Positions 8,897 to 16,272 of a stretch of 36,848 nt of DNA are shown here, piece after piece. The position numbers and the translations under genes were made by a program. Origin of the DNA: Clostridia bacterium (GTDB taxonomy: Bacteria > Bacillota > Clostridia > Lutisporales > Lutisporaceae); the NCBI GenBank assembly GCA_035628995.1, contig DASPIR010000007.1, positions 1 to 36,848 on the forward strand, in the 5' to 3' direction. The stretch's first letter is position 1. Each line of letters begins with the position of its first letter. The notes beneath the pieces are model-generated. The model ran no database searches, was not told the DNA's origin, and saw nothing but the letters and a program-made list of their open reading frames with translations.

Positions 8897-8954
8897 AAAA
8901 GGACAGAGGGCAAAACAGCATACGAAAAATTGCTATTTTACTCCCTGTCCTTTT
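8897..8954 (-). terminator. Riboswitch expression-platform hairpin
   Basis: Read on the minus strand, AAAAGGACAGGGAG... (8954 to 8932) pairs with ...CTCTGTCCTTTT (8919 to 8897), giving a stem of about 20 bp followed by CTTTTGTGT. The 5' strand of this stem contains AAAAGGACAG, the conserved 3' end of the second glycine aptamer. Aptamer and terminator should therefore be mutually exclusive, which predicts that glycine turns expression on. Confidence 0.65.
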
Positions 8955-9120
8955 ATCTGAAAGTTTCCTCTTAAGAGTTGCTTCTTTGATGCCACATTTA
9001 AGTGTTCTCTCCAGGGTTATGTCCGATTATTGTACTAGACCTGAAAGTTTCGGAATAAATGACAAGCAGCATTAATTCCTTTCTTCTACGGTTGCCTAAT
9101 ATGGCATCTCCAATAATCTT
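8940..9120 (-). promoter_or_regulatory. Tandem glycine riboswitch
   Basis: Read on the minus strand, the second aptamer (about 9015 to 8942) shows GGAGAGAAC, ATCAAAGAAGCAA, AACTTTCAG and ATAAAAGGACAG in order, matching the glycine-aptamer core. Upstream, the first aptamer (about 9115 to 9025) shows TGGAGATGCC, GGCAACCGTAGAAG, AAACTTTCAGG and CGGACA, again in family order but with a longer 3' joining segment. Two aptamers in a row ahead of an amino-acid permease are typical of glycine riboswitches. The first aptamer is more divergent, so its ligand binding is less certain. Confidence 0.8.
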
Positions 9121-9155
9121 TATCCATGTATATTTAAATTTTTAACATAATATTT

Positions 9156-9184
9156 ATTATATTTATCGAATAAACCCTAGTCAA
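9156..9184 (-). promoter_or_regulatory. Sigma-A promoter of the permease/riboswitch transcript
   Basis: On the minus strand TTGACT (9184-9179), a 17-base spacer, then TATAAT (9161-9156). Transcription would start about 25-30 bases before the first glycine aptamer. Confidence 0.8.
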
Positions 9185-9204
9185 TGTAAATTGTATCCAA
9201 AGGC

Positions 9205-9240
9205 AGGTGCCAGGCTGTTAACCGATCAACCTGACAACTT
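9205..9240. repeat. Degenerate GGTGCCAGGC element
   Basis: GCAGGTGCCAGGCTGTTAACC resembles the cores at 194-204 and 5303 but is partly decayed. It sits in the 9185-9313 gap between divergent promoters, where nothing else was seen. Confidence 0.35.
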
Positions 9241-9313
9241 ATTGAAGCGGGTTTATATTGGCAAGATTATGATGTTGGGCAATTTTTAGCTTTAATTGAC
9301 TAGGATAAGTTAT

Positions 9314-9342
9314 TTGCAACAGACTAAGTATTCTGGTATAAT
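9314..9342 (+). promoter_or_regulatory. Sigma-A promoter upstream of methyltransferase remnant and flavodoxin gene
   Basis: TTGCAA (9314-9319), a 17-base spacer, TATAAT (9337-9342). It now drives a broken gene and probably the flavodoxin lipoprotein downstream. Confidence 0.7.
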
Positions 9343-9400
9343 ATGGGATAAAAAAAGAACTATTTATGAAATTTACCATAAGGATTATAAGGATGTATAT

Positions 9401-9840
9401 GATGAATAATGAAGTCAAAGATTTTTATAATATGATAAAAGAAAAAGGGCGACTTGAATTCTGCATGGTTAGCTGAACAAGGACATGAGGTGCATATGTT
9501 CGAATTGGCCCCTGCAGCTGTTGAGTATGCCATTAACAATCAAACTGAAACTGCTAAATTTATTGCTGAAGAAGCAGACGCTAGAAATATAAATAGAGCA
9601 AATGAAAGTGCAGATGTTGTTCTTATCATGGGTCCATTGTATCACTTGATAGATAGGGAAGATAGAATGAAGGTACTAAGGGAAGCTTATAGAGTATTAA
9701 AAAAAGGCGGTATATTAGTAGCTGTAGCAATAACAAAGTATTGTAATGCTATTTGGTCCATAGATACTATACATCAAATTAAGAACGATACCAGCGTAAT
9801 GGGCATGAGTCCGCATTTTATGGTGATTGGGAAAAAATAG
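9401..9840 (+). pseudogene. Broken class I SAM-dependent methyltransferase
   Basis: The start MNNEVKDFYNMIKEKGRLEF (ATG 9401 region) ends at a TGA near 9474. The homologous continuation lies in another frame from about 9456 (NSAWLAEQGHEVHMFELAP). Intact family members have about 30 residues between these parts, including the glycine-rich SAM-binding motif I, and these are missing here. Motifs further on survive (ADVVLIMGPLYHLIDREDR, REAYRVLKKGGILVAVAI). The protein then jumps directly from NAIWSI to a family-typical C-terminus (MGMSPHFMVIGKK), so a second internal segment is also gone. Without motif I it cannot bind SAM normally. It retains a good promoter (9314-9342). Confidence 0.75.
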
Positions 9841-9889
9841 GATGGATAAGTATCTGTCCCCCTTGTCCCTAGAAAAGGATGTGTAACAT

Positions 9890-10570
9890 ATGAAAAAACA
9901 AGCTTTTAAAATTTTATACATGTTTTTATTTGCTGCATTATTACTCTCCGGTTGTAGCACGGGCAACAATACGTCTCCCACAGCAAGTCCATCAAGCCTA
10001 GCTCCTTACGAAGCCGCGGAAAACAGTACTAAGAATAGTATGCCAACTGATTCGAACATATCCGGACTGGAGTCTTCCCAAACCGGGGAAAACAAATTTG
10101 GAAAAGTTCTTGTAGTGTATTACTCATTAACAGGACATACCCGTGAGATTGGTAATATGATTAATGATATGACAGGTGGAGATGTTTTCGAAATACAGCC
10201 TGTAGAAAATTACTACCGGTCTGATATTGAAGAGATAGGTAAAAAGCAGGTAAAAGAGGGCTACAAACCGAAGCTGAAAAATTCTGTATCCGATATTGAA
10301 ACGTATGACCTGATATTTATTGGTTCACCAGTATGGTGGTTTTCAGTTTCACCGCCTGTAATGTCATTTTTAGCACAATACGATTTTAAGGATAAAAAAG
10401 TTGTCCCGTTCTGTACTTATGTAAGTGATTACGGTGATTTTTTCGATATGTTTAAAAAAGCATGTCCTGGTGCTGAAGTGCTTGAAGGCGAAGATTTCAC
10501 AAATAATGAATCAAGGGATACGGAGCAGGTAAAAGCAAAAATAAAGCTGTGGCTAAAAGAAATAGAGTAG
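9890..10570 (+). CDS. Flavodoxin-domain lipoprotein
   Basis: 226 residues. The lipoprotein signal has lipobox LLSGC (C22), followed by a Ser/Thr/Pro/Asn-rich linker to about residue 70 and a flavodoxin domain. The FMN phosphate loop is VVYYSLTGHTREIG at about 79-92. Further flavodoxin features are IFIGSPVWWFSVSPPV and PFCTYVSDYGDFF, which would stack on the isoalloxazine ring. It is likely an extracytoplasmic FMN electron carrier or quinone/flavin reductase anchored to the outer face of the membrane. Partners are not evident. A ribosome site AAAAGGATG precedes ATG 9890, and the gene lies 49 bases after the methyltransferase remnant. It converges on the PHP gene with only 19 bases between stops. 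Confidence 0.85.
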   Translation: MKKQAFKILYMFLFAALLLSGCSTGNNTSPTASPSSLAPYEAAENSTKNSMPTDSNISGLESSQTGENKFGKVLVVYYSLTGHTREIGNMINDMTGGDVFEIQPVENYYRSDIEEIGKKQVKEGYKPKLKNSVSDIETYDLIFIGSPVWWFSVSPPVMSFLAQYDFKDKKVVPFCTYVSDYGDFFDMFKKACPGAEVLEGEDFTNNESRDTEQVKAKIKLWLKEIE

Positions 10571-10589
10571 GTGCCCGTACTGGCAAGAT

Positions 10590-11471
10590 TTATATTATTG
10601 TATTGCCTGGAAGCCAGGGCTTTAATATTTCATAGGGTATTTTTATTCCGCTTATGGTTTCCCCAATTTTAACATTAGGTTTAAGTTTTCCATGGTAATC
10701 GCTTCCGCCTGATATATAAAGCTTATGTCTATTGCAATAATCTACGAGATACTCTGTCTTATCCATTGTATGAAGTGAATGATAACATTCTAAACCATCA
10801 AGTGTGTTTAACGATATTATTGAGCTTAGAAATTCCTCATAATCATCTGCAAAATACACGTAAAGATGCGCAAGGAATGCTTTCCCCCCTGCTTTCTTTA
10901 TAAGATCAGCAGCATCCAGTACAGTAGGATAATTCTTCATCTGGTCCAGAAAAAAAGGATTGTCTTCATTATTAACGCATGTTCTGTAAAAGGCATTAAG
11001 ACTTTCCCATACTTCTTTTGTGAAGTGTCTTTCATTTTCAGGATATTTCCTCAAATCAGAATGCATTAATTGTGTTGCAAAATATTTACCACCTGTTACT
11101 GATAGATTATCACTATATGTAAGTTTAAGGTTTCTGCAGACACCCATCATTTTTTTGAGGTATTCATTTTCCCTTTCAAGGAACTTTTCATCTGAAACGA
11201 TTCCAGTTGAATTTATTGCTTCGAGGTCTATCCCATAGCCTAATATTTCTATAGGTTTCCCATTATGCACTACTGAAAACTCGCAGCCGGGGACAATCTT
11301 ACCTTTAAAATAGTTGCTTATTTTAATTTTCTTCAATTTTTCATAAGCACCTATAGAGTCATGGTCTGTAATTGATATATATTTTAGACCTAATTGCTGC
11401 GCTTTTATAAGAATATCCTTGGGTTCGTCTGAACCGTCCGATGAAGTTGTATGGATATGTAGATCTATCAT
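10590..11471 (-). CDS. PHP-domain phosphoesterase
   Basis: 293 residues. The PHP-fold metal ligands are clear: MIDLHIHTTSSDGS (H5, H7, D12), ITDHDS (D36, H37, D38), GCEFS (E63 region), LAHLYVYF and the C-terminal GGSDYHG. This subfamily includes 3',5'-nucleoside bisphosphate phosphatase / RNase AM (YciV) and related metal-dependent phosphoesterases. The length fits, but the substrate is not determined. A GGGGGCTG ribosome site precedes ATG 11471 on the minus strand. Cytosolic, apparently monocistronic. Confidence 0.85.
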   Translation of the reverse strand: MIDLHIHTTSSDGSDEPKDILIKAQQLGLKYISITDHDSIGAYEKLKKIKISNYFKGKIVPGCEFSVVHNGKPIEILGYGIDLEAINSTGIVSDEKFLERENEYLKKMMGVCRNLKLTYSDNLSVTGGKYFATQLMHSDLRKYPENERHFTKEVWESLNAFYRTCVNNEDNPFFLDQMKNYPTVLDAADLIKKAGGKAFLAHLYVYFADDYEEFLSSIISLNTLDGLECYHSLHTMDKTEYLVDYCNRHKLYISGGSDYHGKLKPNVKIGETISGIKIPYEILKPWLPGNTII

Positions 11472-11549
11472 TTAATACAGCCCCCTGCTCTTTATTTACA
11501 CACTTTATTTTATAACACTTCACAAGCTCTGGCAAATGTGGGTTTGTAA

Positions 11550-11576
11550 TTAAGTGCTGTAGCTGGCACTAGTTTT
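11550..11576. repeat. Half copy of the long inverted-repeat element
   Basis: These 27 bases are identical to 5355-5381 (core AAGTGCTGTAGCTGGCAC). Only the right half is recognisable. The left arm has decayed, although TCTGGCAAATGTG at 11527-11539 may be its relic. Confidence 0.7.
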
Positions 11577-11664
11577 ATATATCTTAATATATATTTACGA
11601 ATTAACTATAAAACTTGTGGTACAATATAAGAACTATAAAATTTAATAAAGGTAAGGAACATAT

Positions 11665-12288
11665 ATGGATAAAGAAATATTAGTGGATAACAACCAATTT
11701 GAAGGATTAACTGCATCTGAAATTTGGGAAAAGCTATATAATAAGGAGCTTGATTGCAAGAAGCACATTATAGAATATATTGATATGACAAGGGTGCTTA
11801 AAAAGGAAAATGTAAGCGAGGATCAGATCAAAGATACATATAATTATATTTATGAGCATATCGAGGGATTAAAAGATTTAATAAAACCAAATACAATGAT
11901 GTATCTAAAGAATAGCCTAAGATCACAGCTTGGAAAGTATGTTAAAGAAAAGGATCCAAAGCCTGTGAATCACTTTATAGAGTTTTTTAAGGCGGCATAC
12001 CCTGAAAATAAAAGAAGAAAAGATTTTACATGGGTTTTAACCGATATAAATAGTATAGCAGATGAGCAGATATGGACTACTTTAACCTATATTAACAGAG
12101 AATGTCTAAATAACAATCTTAGGTTGAAATCTAATCAAAAAAAAGATATATTGGAAATAATTGAAAAGGCAGTTGGAAAGAACGATATTAAATTTATAAA
12201 TAAAATTAGAAGCCTTAAACGATTAAATGAGATACTAAATATATCTATTATAAGCGTTGGGGAAGTATGCAAGGTAAGACGAAATTAA
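11665..12288 (+). CDS. Hypothetical protein, mostly helical
   Basis: 207 residues, not recognised. The composition is charged and Lys/Glu/Asn/Ile-rich, with predicted helices throughout (KHIIEYIDMTRVLKKENVSE, QKKDILEIIEKAVGK). There is no signal peptide, no membrane segment and no cysteine motif (three scattered Cys). The start ATG 11665 follows AAAGGTAAGGAAC. The gene stands alone, flanked by a repeat fragment upstream and a CCGTA...TACGG inverted repeat immediately after the stop. Base composition is like its neighbours. I propose no function. Confidence 0.75.
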   Translation: MDKEILVDNNQFEGLTASEIWEKLYNKELDCKKHIIEYIDMTRVLKKENVSEDQIKDTYNYIYEHIEGLKDLIKPNTMMYLKNSLRSQLGKYVKEKDPKPVNHFIEFFKAAYPENKRRKDFTWVLTDINSIADEQIWTTLTYINRECLNNNLRLKSNQKKDILEIIEKAVGKNDIKFINKIRSLKRLNEILNISIISVGEVCKVRRN

Positions 12289-12340
12289 ACCGTACACTAA
12301 CAGCATTGATATTTAGCTTTATATACATATGCAATACGGT
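12289..12340. repeat. Inverted repeat after the hypothetical gene
   Basis: ACCGTA (12289-12294) and TACGGT (12335-12340) bracket a further GCAT/ATGC pair. There is no T-run, so this is not a standard terminator. AATACGGTGCGGAGAACAAG resembles the ACGGTGAAC palindromes at 1460 and 3043, so it may be a third, badly decayed copy. Confidence 0.35.
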
Positions 12341-12406
12341 GCGGAGAACAAGTTATAAGTCGGATATAAATACTTAGCTAGGATTAAACCAGGTGAGAAA
12401 GAAGTT

Positions 12407-12592
12407 CTATGCGCATGCAACTGTGATTTCGATAATGCTGTCAACCATCTTATCAGTAAGATTGATTTTGAGGGTATTTGCATAAATTCTGATCATAGTT
12501 TTCTTGACGTCATTGGGTATAGTCTCTTCATTCACCCGGGCAACAAAATTGATAATAAGATTTACGCTGTTCTTGAATTCACTGATACTCAT
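12407..12592 (-). CDS. Small hypothetical protein (61 residues)
   Basis: The start ATG 12592 is preceded on the minus strand by GGTAGGAGGGCAAAT, a strong ribosome site at ideal spacing, which argues for a real gene. The sequence (MSISEFKNSVNLIINFVARV, EETIPNDVKKTMIRIYANTL) looks like two or three amphipathic helices with no signal peptide or clear membrane segment. I do not recognise the family. It lies alone on the minus strand between a hypothetical gene and the flavoprotein. Confidence 0.65.
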   Translation of the reverse strand: MSISEFKNSVNLIINFVARVNEETIPNDVKKTMIRIYANTLKINLTDKMVDSIIEITVACA

Positions 12593-12742
12593 ATTTGCCC
12601 TCCTACCTTATAAATAAATAGATACATTATATATAATTCGAATGACAGAAATAATATCTGGGATTATTTTTTATGTAAATTATGACAATACTCAATTGTA
12701 GGAGATAAGTGTCACGCACCATAGTTATCCACTCTTAAATTA

Positions 12743-12769
12743 AAGAGCCAACAGTTCTTGTTGGCTCTT
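12743..12769 (-). terminator. Rho-independent terminator of the flavoprotein gene
   Basis: AAGAGCCAACA (12743-12753) pairs perfectly with TGTTGGCTCTT (12759-12769) around a 5-base loop. On the minus strand TTTAATTT follows. Confidence 0.8.
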
Positions 12770-12775
12770 CTAAGA

Positions 12776-13402
12776 TTATCGTATAAAATTAGTCACTGTT
12801 CGCGGCTCTTTTTCCGGGAGTTTAACTCCGGCTTCTTTTCCAGCTTGGATGCTTTTTAAAAGCCAGGCCATATTCTTGCCTAATGTTCTCATTGTTTGCA
12901 TTCCTTCTAAATCCTGCTTTACTTCCTCAGGGGTATTCCCATGAACCATATTCCAATATTGAGAAGATACAACAGGCATATTTGAAATAGTAAAATATTT
13001 ATTTAACTGCTCAAAGGCTGCGGTTGAACCTCCACGGCGACAGCTTACAATTGCAGCACCGGGTTTGTATTGAAAGCAATCTCCAGCATAGAAGAATCTA
13101 TCTAAAAAAGATGTTATTAGACCGGATGCTCCTGCATAATGTACCGGGGAACCAAAGATAAAACCATCAGCTCCTTTAGCTTTTTCCAAGGCAATATTTA
13201 CAGTATCATCGTCAAATGCGCATTTTCCAGAGTCATCTTTGGAACAACCGCCGCAAGCCATACAACCGCGGATAGGCTTGTTTCCAACATGAAAGATTTC
13301 TGTTTCTATATTTCCTTTCTCCAGTTCTTTTGCTACTTCGCATAAGGCTGTATAAGTGCATCCTTGAGCCTTCGGACTTCCATTAATAAGTAATACTTTC
13401 AT
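12776..13402 (-). CDS. Iron-sulfur flavoprotein / NADPH-dependent FMN reductase family
   Basis: 208 residues. A flavodoxin-like fold opens with LLINGSPKAQGCTYTAL (FMN phosphate loop). Cysteines C47, C50, C53 and C61 form a CX2CX2CX7C cluster (RGCMACGGCS...GKC) like the 4Fe-4S site of archaeal and clostridial iron-sulfur flavoproteins. GSPVHYAGASGLITSFLDR is the family's second flavin-binding segment. It is a likely cytosolic electron-transfer or detoxifying reductase of anaerobes. The start ATG 13402 has a GAGG site upstream, and an operator-like palindrome lies between its putative promoter boxes (13422-13452). It diverges from the xylose operon, which has its own separate operator. Confidence 0.88.
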   Translation of the reverse strand: MKVLLINGSPKAQGCTYTALCEVAKELEKGNIETEIFHVGNKPIRGCMACGGCSKDDSGKCAFDDDTVNIALEKAKGADGFIFGSPVHYAGASGLITSFLDRFFYAGDCFQYKPGAAIVSCRRGGSTAAFEQLNKYFTISNMPVVSSQYWNMVHGNTPEEVKQDLEGMQTMRTLGKNMAWLLKSIQAGKEAGVKLPEKEPRTVTNFIR

Positions 13403-13421
13403 TTTTATACCTCGCTTTAAT

Positions 13422-13452
13422 TTTATATTTAGATTGGATACCAGTCTGTTAA
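13422..13452 (-). promoter_or_regulatory. Putative promoter with palindromic operator for the flavoprotein gene
   Basis: The near-perfect palindrome AGATTGGATACCAGTCT (13431-13447; 7-base arms, one mismatch, 3-base centre) sits between TTAACA (13452-13447) and TATAAA (13427-13422) on the minus strand. The 19-base spacer is long. The shape suits a TetR- or MarR-type repressor, but no such gene is adjacent. Confidence 0.45.
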
Positions 13453-13488
13453 CTTAATTATACAATAATTAAGTGCTAGGTATGCAGG

Positions 13489-13532
13489 TTTTTCAACCCA
13501 TTTTAAATTACTTATTAAAACGGGTTGAAAAA
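13489..13532 (+). promoter_or_regulatory. Operator-like inverted repeat upstream of xylA (probable XylR site)
   Basis: TTTTTCAACCCATTTTAA (13489-13506) and TTAAAACGGGTTGAAAAA (13515-13532) are complementary with one mismatch around an 8-base centre. The right arm contains the -35 box TTGAAA, so a bound protein would block RNA polymerase. The ROK-family XylR encoded in the same operon is the natural candidate. Confidence 0.65.
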
Positions 13533-13553
13533 GTAATTGGAATATTTTATAAT
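13525..13553 (+). promoter_or_regulatory. Sigma-A promoter of the xylA-xylR-xylB operon
   Basis: TTGAAA (13525-13530), a 17-base spacer, TATAAT (13548-13553), giving a leader of about 50 bases before ATG 13609. Confidence 0.8.
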
Positions 13554-13608
13554 ATTTTTAAAGGCATTAAGAAGATACAAAATAATACTAAAATGGAGGT
13601 CAATATTG

Positions 13609-14925
13609 ATGAAAGAATACTTTGCAGGTATTAACAAAATCAAATTTGAAGGTTCAGATTCAACCAATCCACTTGCTTTTAAATATTATGATGCCAATCG
13701 CACTGTTGCAGGTAAGAGGATGAAAGATCATTTAAGATTTGCGGTCAGCTATTGGCATACATTTACAGGCAATGGAACAGATCCCTTTGGCCAGCCGACA
13801 ATGGAAAGAGCCTATAACGGCTTGGAAGGCATCGAATTGTCTAAGGCAAGAGTTGAAGCGGCATTTGAATTTATGACGAAGCTGGGGATTGAATTCTTCT
13901 GTTTTCATGACTTGGATATTGCACCTGAAGGGAATTCACTGCAGGAAAAGCTGGACTACCTTGACACTATTGTTGTACTTATTGAGGAAAAAATGAAAGA
14001 AACAGGAATAAAATGTTTATGGGGCACCACCAACGCATTCGGCAATCCGCGCTTCATGCATGGTGCAGCCACTTCTCCAAATGCGGATGTATTTGCATTT
14101 GCAGCGGCACAAGTGAAGAAGGCATTGGATATTACACATCGTTTGGGTGGGCAAAACTATGTTTTCTGGGGTGGCCGTGAGGGCTATGAAACTTTACTTA
14201 ATACTGATGTTGCACTGGAAAATGACAACTTTGCCAGATTTCTAAAAATGGCAAAAGACTATGCAAGAAAGATTGGGTTTGAAGGACAATTTCTGATTGA
14301 GCCAAAACCAAAGGAGCCAACAAAGCATCAATACGATTTTGATGCAATGACAGTTCTTGGATTTTTGAGGAAATATAATCTTATTGATGATTTTAAATTG
14401 AATATTGAAGCAAATCATGCAACACTGGCAGGGCATACTTTTCAGCATGAATTGGTAATGTCCAGAGTCAATGGGGTATTGGGCAGCATTGATGCGAATC
14501 AGGGAGATGTGCTGCTGGGCTGGGATACAGATCAATTCCCGACCAATATCTATGACGCGACAATGTGTATGTATGAGGTGCTTAAGAATGGAGGAATTGC
14601 ACCAGGAGGACTAAACTTTGATGCAAAGGTGAGAAGAGGATCCTTCCAACCGGATGATTTATTCATTTCATATATAGTTGGCATGGACACTTTTGCGAAG
14701 GGATTATTGACAGCCGATAAGCTTCTGACTGAAGGAGCGTTGGAAAACTTTGTGGCCAATCGTTATGCAAGCTTTACAGAAGGCATTGGCAAGAAGATTA
14801 TAGAAAATAAAACAAGCTTTGAAGAGCTTGCAGAATATGCACTCCTGCATGATCATATTGCGCTTCAGTCCGGACGTCAGGAAATGCTGGAGGATATTGT
14901 AAACCGATATATTTACAAGGCATAG
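13609..14925 (+). CDS. xylA: Xylose isomerase
   Basis: 438 residues, the usual length of the class II enzyme. It converts D-xylose to D-xylulose (and glucose to fructose) in the cytosol using two divalent metals. Visible motifs are [11 protein letters not shown] with the catalytic histidine, [16 protein letters not shown] (family signature), [18 protein letters not shown] (metal-binding glutamate and substrate-binding lysine), [11 protein letters not shown] and DANQGD. ATG 13609 is chosen because AAATGGAGGTCAATATT gives a ribosome site at ideal spacing. A longer TTG frame from 13537 would run through the promoter's -10 box. First gene of the operon, 119 bases ahead of xylR. It is probably induced by xylose through the palindrome overlapping the -35. 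Confidence 0.97.
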   Translation: MKEYFAGINKIKFEGSDSTNPLAFKYYDANRTVAGKRMKDHLRFAVSYWHTFTGNGTDPFGQPTMERAYNGLEGIELSKARVEAAFEFMTKLGIEFFCFHDLDIAPEGNSLQEKLDYLDTIVVLIEEKMKETGIKCLWGTTNAFGNPRFMHGAATSPNADVFAFAAAQVKKALDITHRLGGQNYVFWGGREGYETLLNTDVALENDNFARFLKMAKDYARKIGFEGQFLIEPKPKEPTKHQYDFDAMTVLGFLRKYNLIDDFKLNIEANHATLAGHTFQHELVMSRVNGVLGSIDANQGDVLLGWDTDQFPTNIYDATMCMYEVLKNGGIAPGGLNFDAKVRRGSFQPDDLFISYIVGMDTFAKGLLTADKLLTEGALENFVANRYASFTEGIGKKIIENKTSFEELAEYALLHDHIALQSGRQEMLEDIVNRYIYKA

Positions 14926-15044
14926 CCCGGCAGCTTGAATCTGTTTTTTCATCATGCTAAGATTAAGGAAAGTTATTTGCTTATGTTAATCACATTCCTT
15001 TGACTTTATTAAGTGAAGGATCGTTATATGAAGGAGTTACATTC

Positions 15045-16223
15045 ATGATTAAATTGGAGACATTAAGTCAGGATCAAATCAAAGTAATGAATAGAGCAAA
15101 CATTATCAAAATTATTAAGAAATATGGCGAGATAACGAAACAAGATATTGCAGCTGCACTTAATTTAAGTATTCCAACTGTAACTACCAATACGAATCAA
15201 TTGATAGAAGAAGGTCTTGTTGAAGCAGCAGGTGTGGGTGACTCAACTGGCGGAAGAAAGCCTATGATTCTTAAATTTGTGGAAAATGCAAGATATTCGG
15301 TTGGAGTAAACATTTCGCCTGACAGCGTTGGAATATTGCTTATCAATTTGAATAATACAATCATTGGTGAAACTTCTTTTATCTATGAAAAAGTGTATTC
15401 CTTTTCAAGGTTATTAACGCGCTTGGAGGTTGAGATTGAAAATCTGCTGACACGTAATCATATTGATAAAGAGAAGGTTTCCGGCGTGGGTATTTCGCTG
15501 CCTGGGCTGGTTGATGAGGATCGGCTTATTTTAGAGAATGCCCCCAATATAGCGGTAAGGGATTTTGATTTTAACGAATTTCAGAATCGCTTACAAATGA
15601 AGGTTTTTATTGAAAACGAGGCAAATGTGGCTGCATATGCTGAGATAGAGATGGGAAAGACTGCAAACATGCGTAATGTGGTTTATGTATCCATCACGGA
15701 AGGCATAGGCACGGGCATCATAATTGATCAGCATATATATAAAAGCACAAAAAAGAAGGCTGGGGAGTTTGGGCATATGAAGGTCTCAGATGAAAGCAGC
15801 TATTGCAACTGTGGACGGACAGGCTGCTGGGAGCTCACTGCCTCAAAAAAAGCACTATTTAGATACTATCACGAATTCACAGGATCAAGTACAGCTTCTT
15901 TGGATCAGATTTTTTCTGAAGAAAGCTTCAATACGCCTGCTGTTCAAGCTGCAGTCGAAAAGTACATAGATTGTCTTTTTGTAGGGATAGAAAATATTAT
16001 CTTAGGCTTGAATCCGGAATTTGTGATTATTGGAGGAGAGCTGGGCAAGTATGAAAAGGAAATGCTTGAGTTGATTAATCGTGCAGATCATATGAAGAGC
16101 AGCTTTGTAGAATATGAAGGTACAAAAGTAGTCTTCTCAGCTCTGAAGGATAAGGGTTCATTAATAGGGGCAGCGTTGATGCCCTTTGAAGAGCTATTCA
16201 ACTATGTCAGAAATATCATATAA
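15045..16223 (+). CDS. xylR: ROK-family transcriptional repressor of xylose genes
   Basis: 392 residues. The N-terminal winged helix-turn-helix (about 12-75) has ITKQDIAAALNLSIPTVTT as the recognition region. A ROK sugar-binding domain follows, with the zinc-type motif CNCGRTGCWE near residue 258 and GIGTGIIID as the ATP/sugar-fold loop. XylR proteins of this type release DNA when xylose binds. ATG 15045 follows AAGGAGTTACATTC; a TTG at 15000 would add 15 residues with no ribosome site. The gene lies between xylA and xylB, so the repressor is probably autoregulated with the enzymes, unlike the separate or divergent xylR of Bacillus. Target assignment is inferred from context. Confidence 0.9.
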   Translation: MIKLETLSQDQIKVMNRANIIKIIKKYGEITKQDIAAALNLSIPTVTTNTNQLIEEGLVEAAGVGDSTGGRKPMILKFVENARYSVGVNISPDSVGILLINLNNTIIGETSFIYEKVYSFSRLLTRLEVEIENLLTRNHIDKEKVSGVGISLPGLVDEDRLILENAPNIAVRDFDFNEFQNRLQMKVFIENEANVAAYAEIEMGKTANMRNVVYVSITEGIGTGIIIDQHIYKSTKKKAGEFGHMKVSDESSYCNCGRTGCWELTASKKALFRYYHEFTGSSTASLDQIFSEESFNTPAVQAAVEKYIDCLFVGIENIILGLNPEFVIIGGELGKYEKEMLELINRADHMKSSFVEYEGTKVVFSALKDKGSLIGAALMPFEELFNYVRNII

Positions 16224-16237
16224 GTGAAGAGTTTAAA

Positions 16238-16257
16238 ATATATTCCGCGAAATATAT
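16238..16257. promoter_or_regulatory. Near-perfect palindrome in the xylR-xylB gap
   Basis: ATATATTCCGCGAAATATAT differs from its own reverse complement at two positions only. It ends four bases before the xylB ribosome site (GGAGGGG). It could be an mRNA hairpin tuning xylB translation or mRNA processing, or a second protein site. It does not resemble the xylA palindrome. Confidence 0.45.
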
Positions 16258-16272
16258 AGATGGAGGGGTAAT

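Noticed and set aside
8866-9075. Plus-strand 69-codon open frame
   Set aside because: It lies antisense to the glycine riboswitch and terminator and has no ribosome site. The RNA motifs explain the sequence better.
8940-9120. T-box leader for the permease
   Set aside because: I saw no T-box (UGGN) or specifier-loop pattern, while the glycine-aptamer core motifs occur twice in order.
29-13580. Similarity of TTAAAGGCATTTAAGAAGAT (29-48) to TTAAAGGCATTAAGAAGATA in the xylA leader (13559-13578)
   Set aside because: About 20 bases of low-complexity A/T-rich similarity with one gap. The first is part of a stem-loop and the second is not, so there is no common structure.
13537-13608. Longer xylA start at TTG 13537
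   Set aside because: It would overlap the -10 box and transcription start, and add 24 residues absent from the family. ATG 13609 has an ideal ribosome site.
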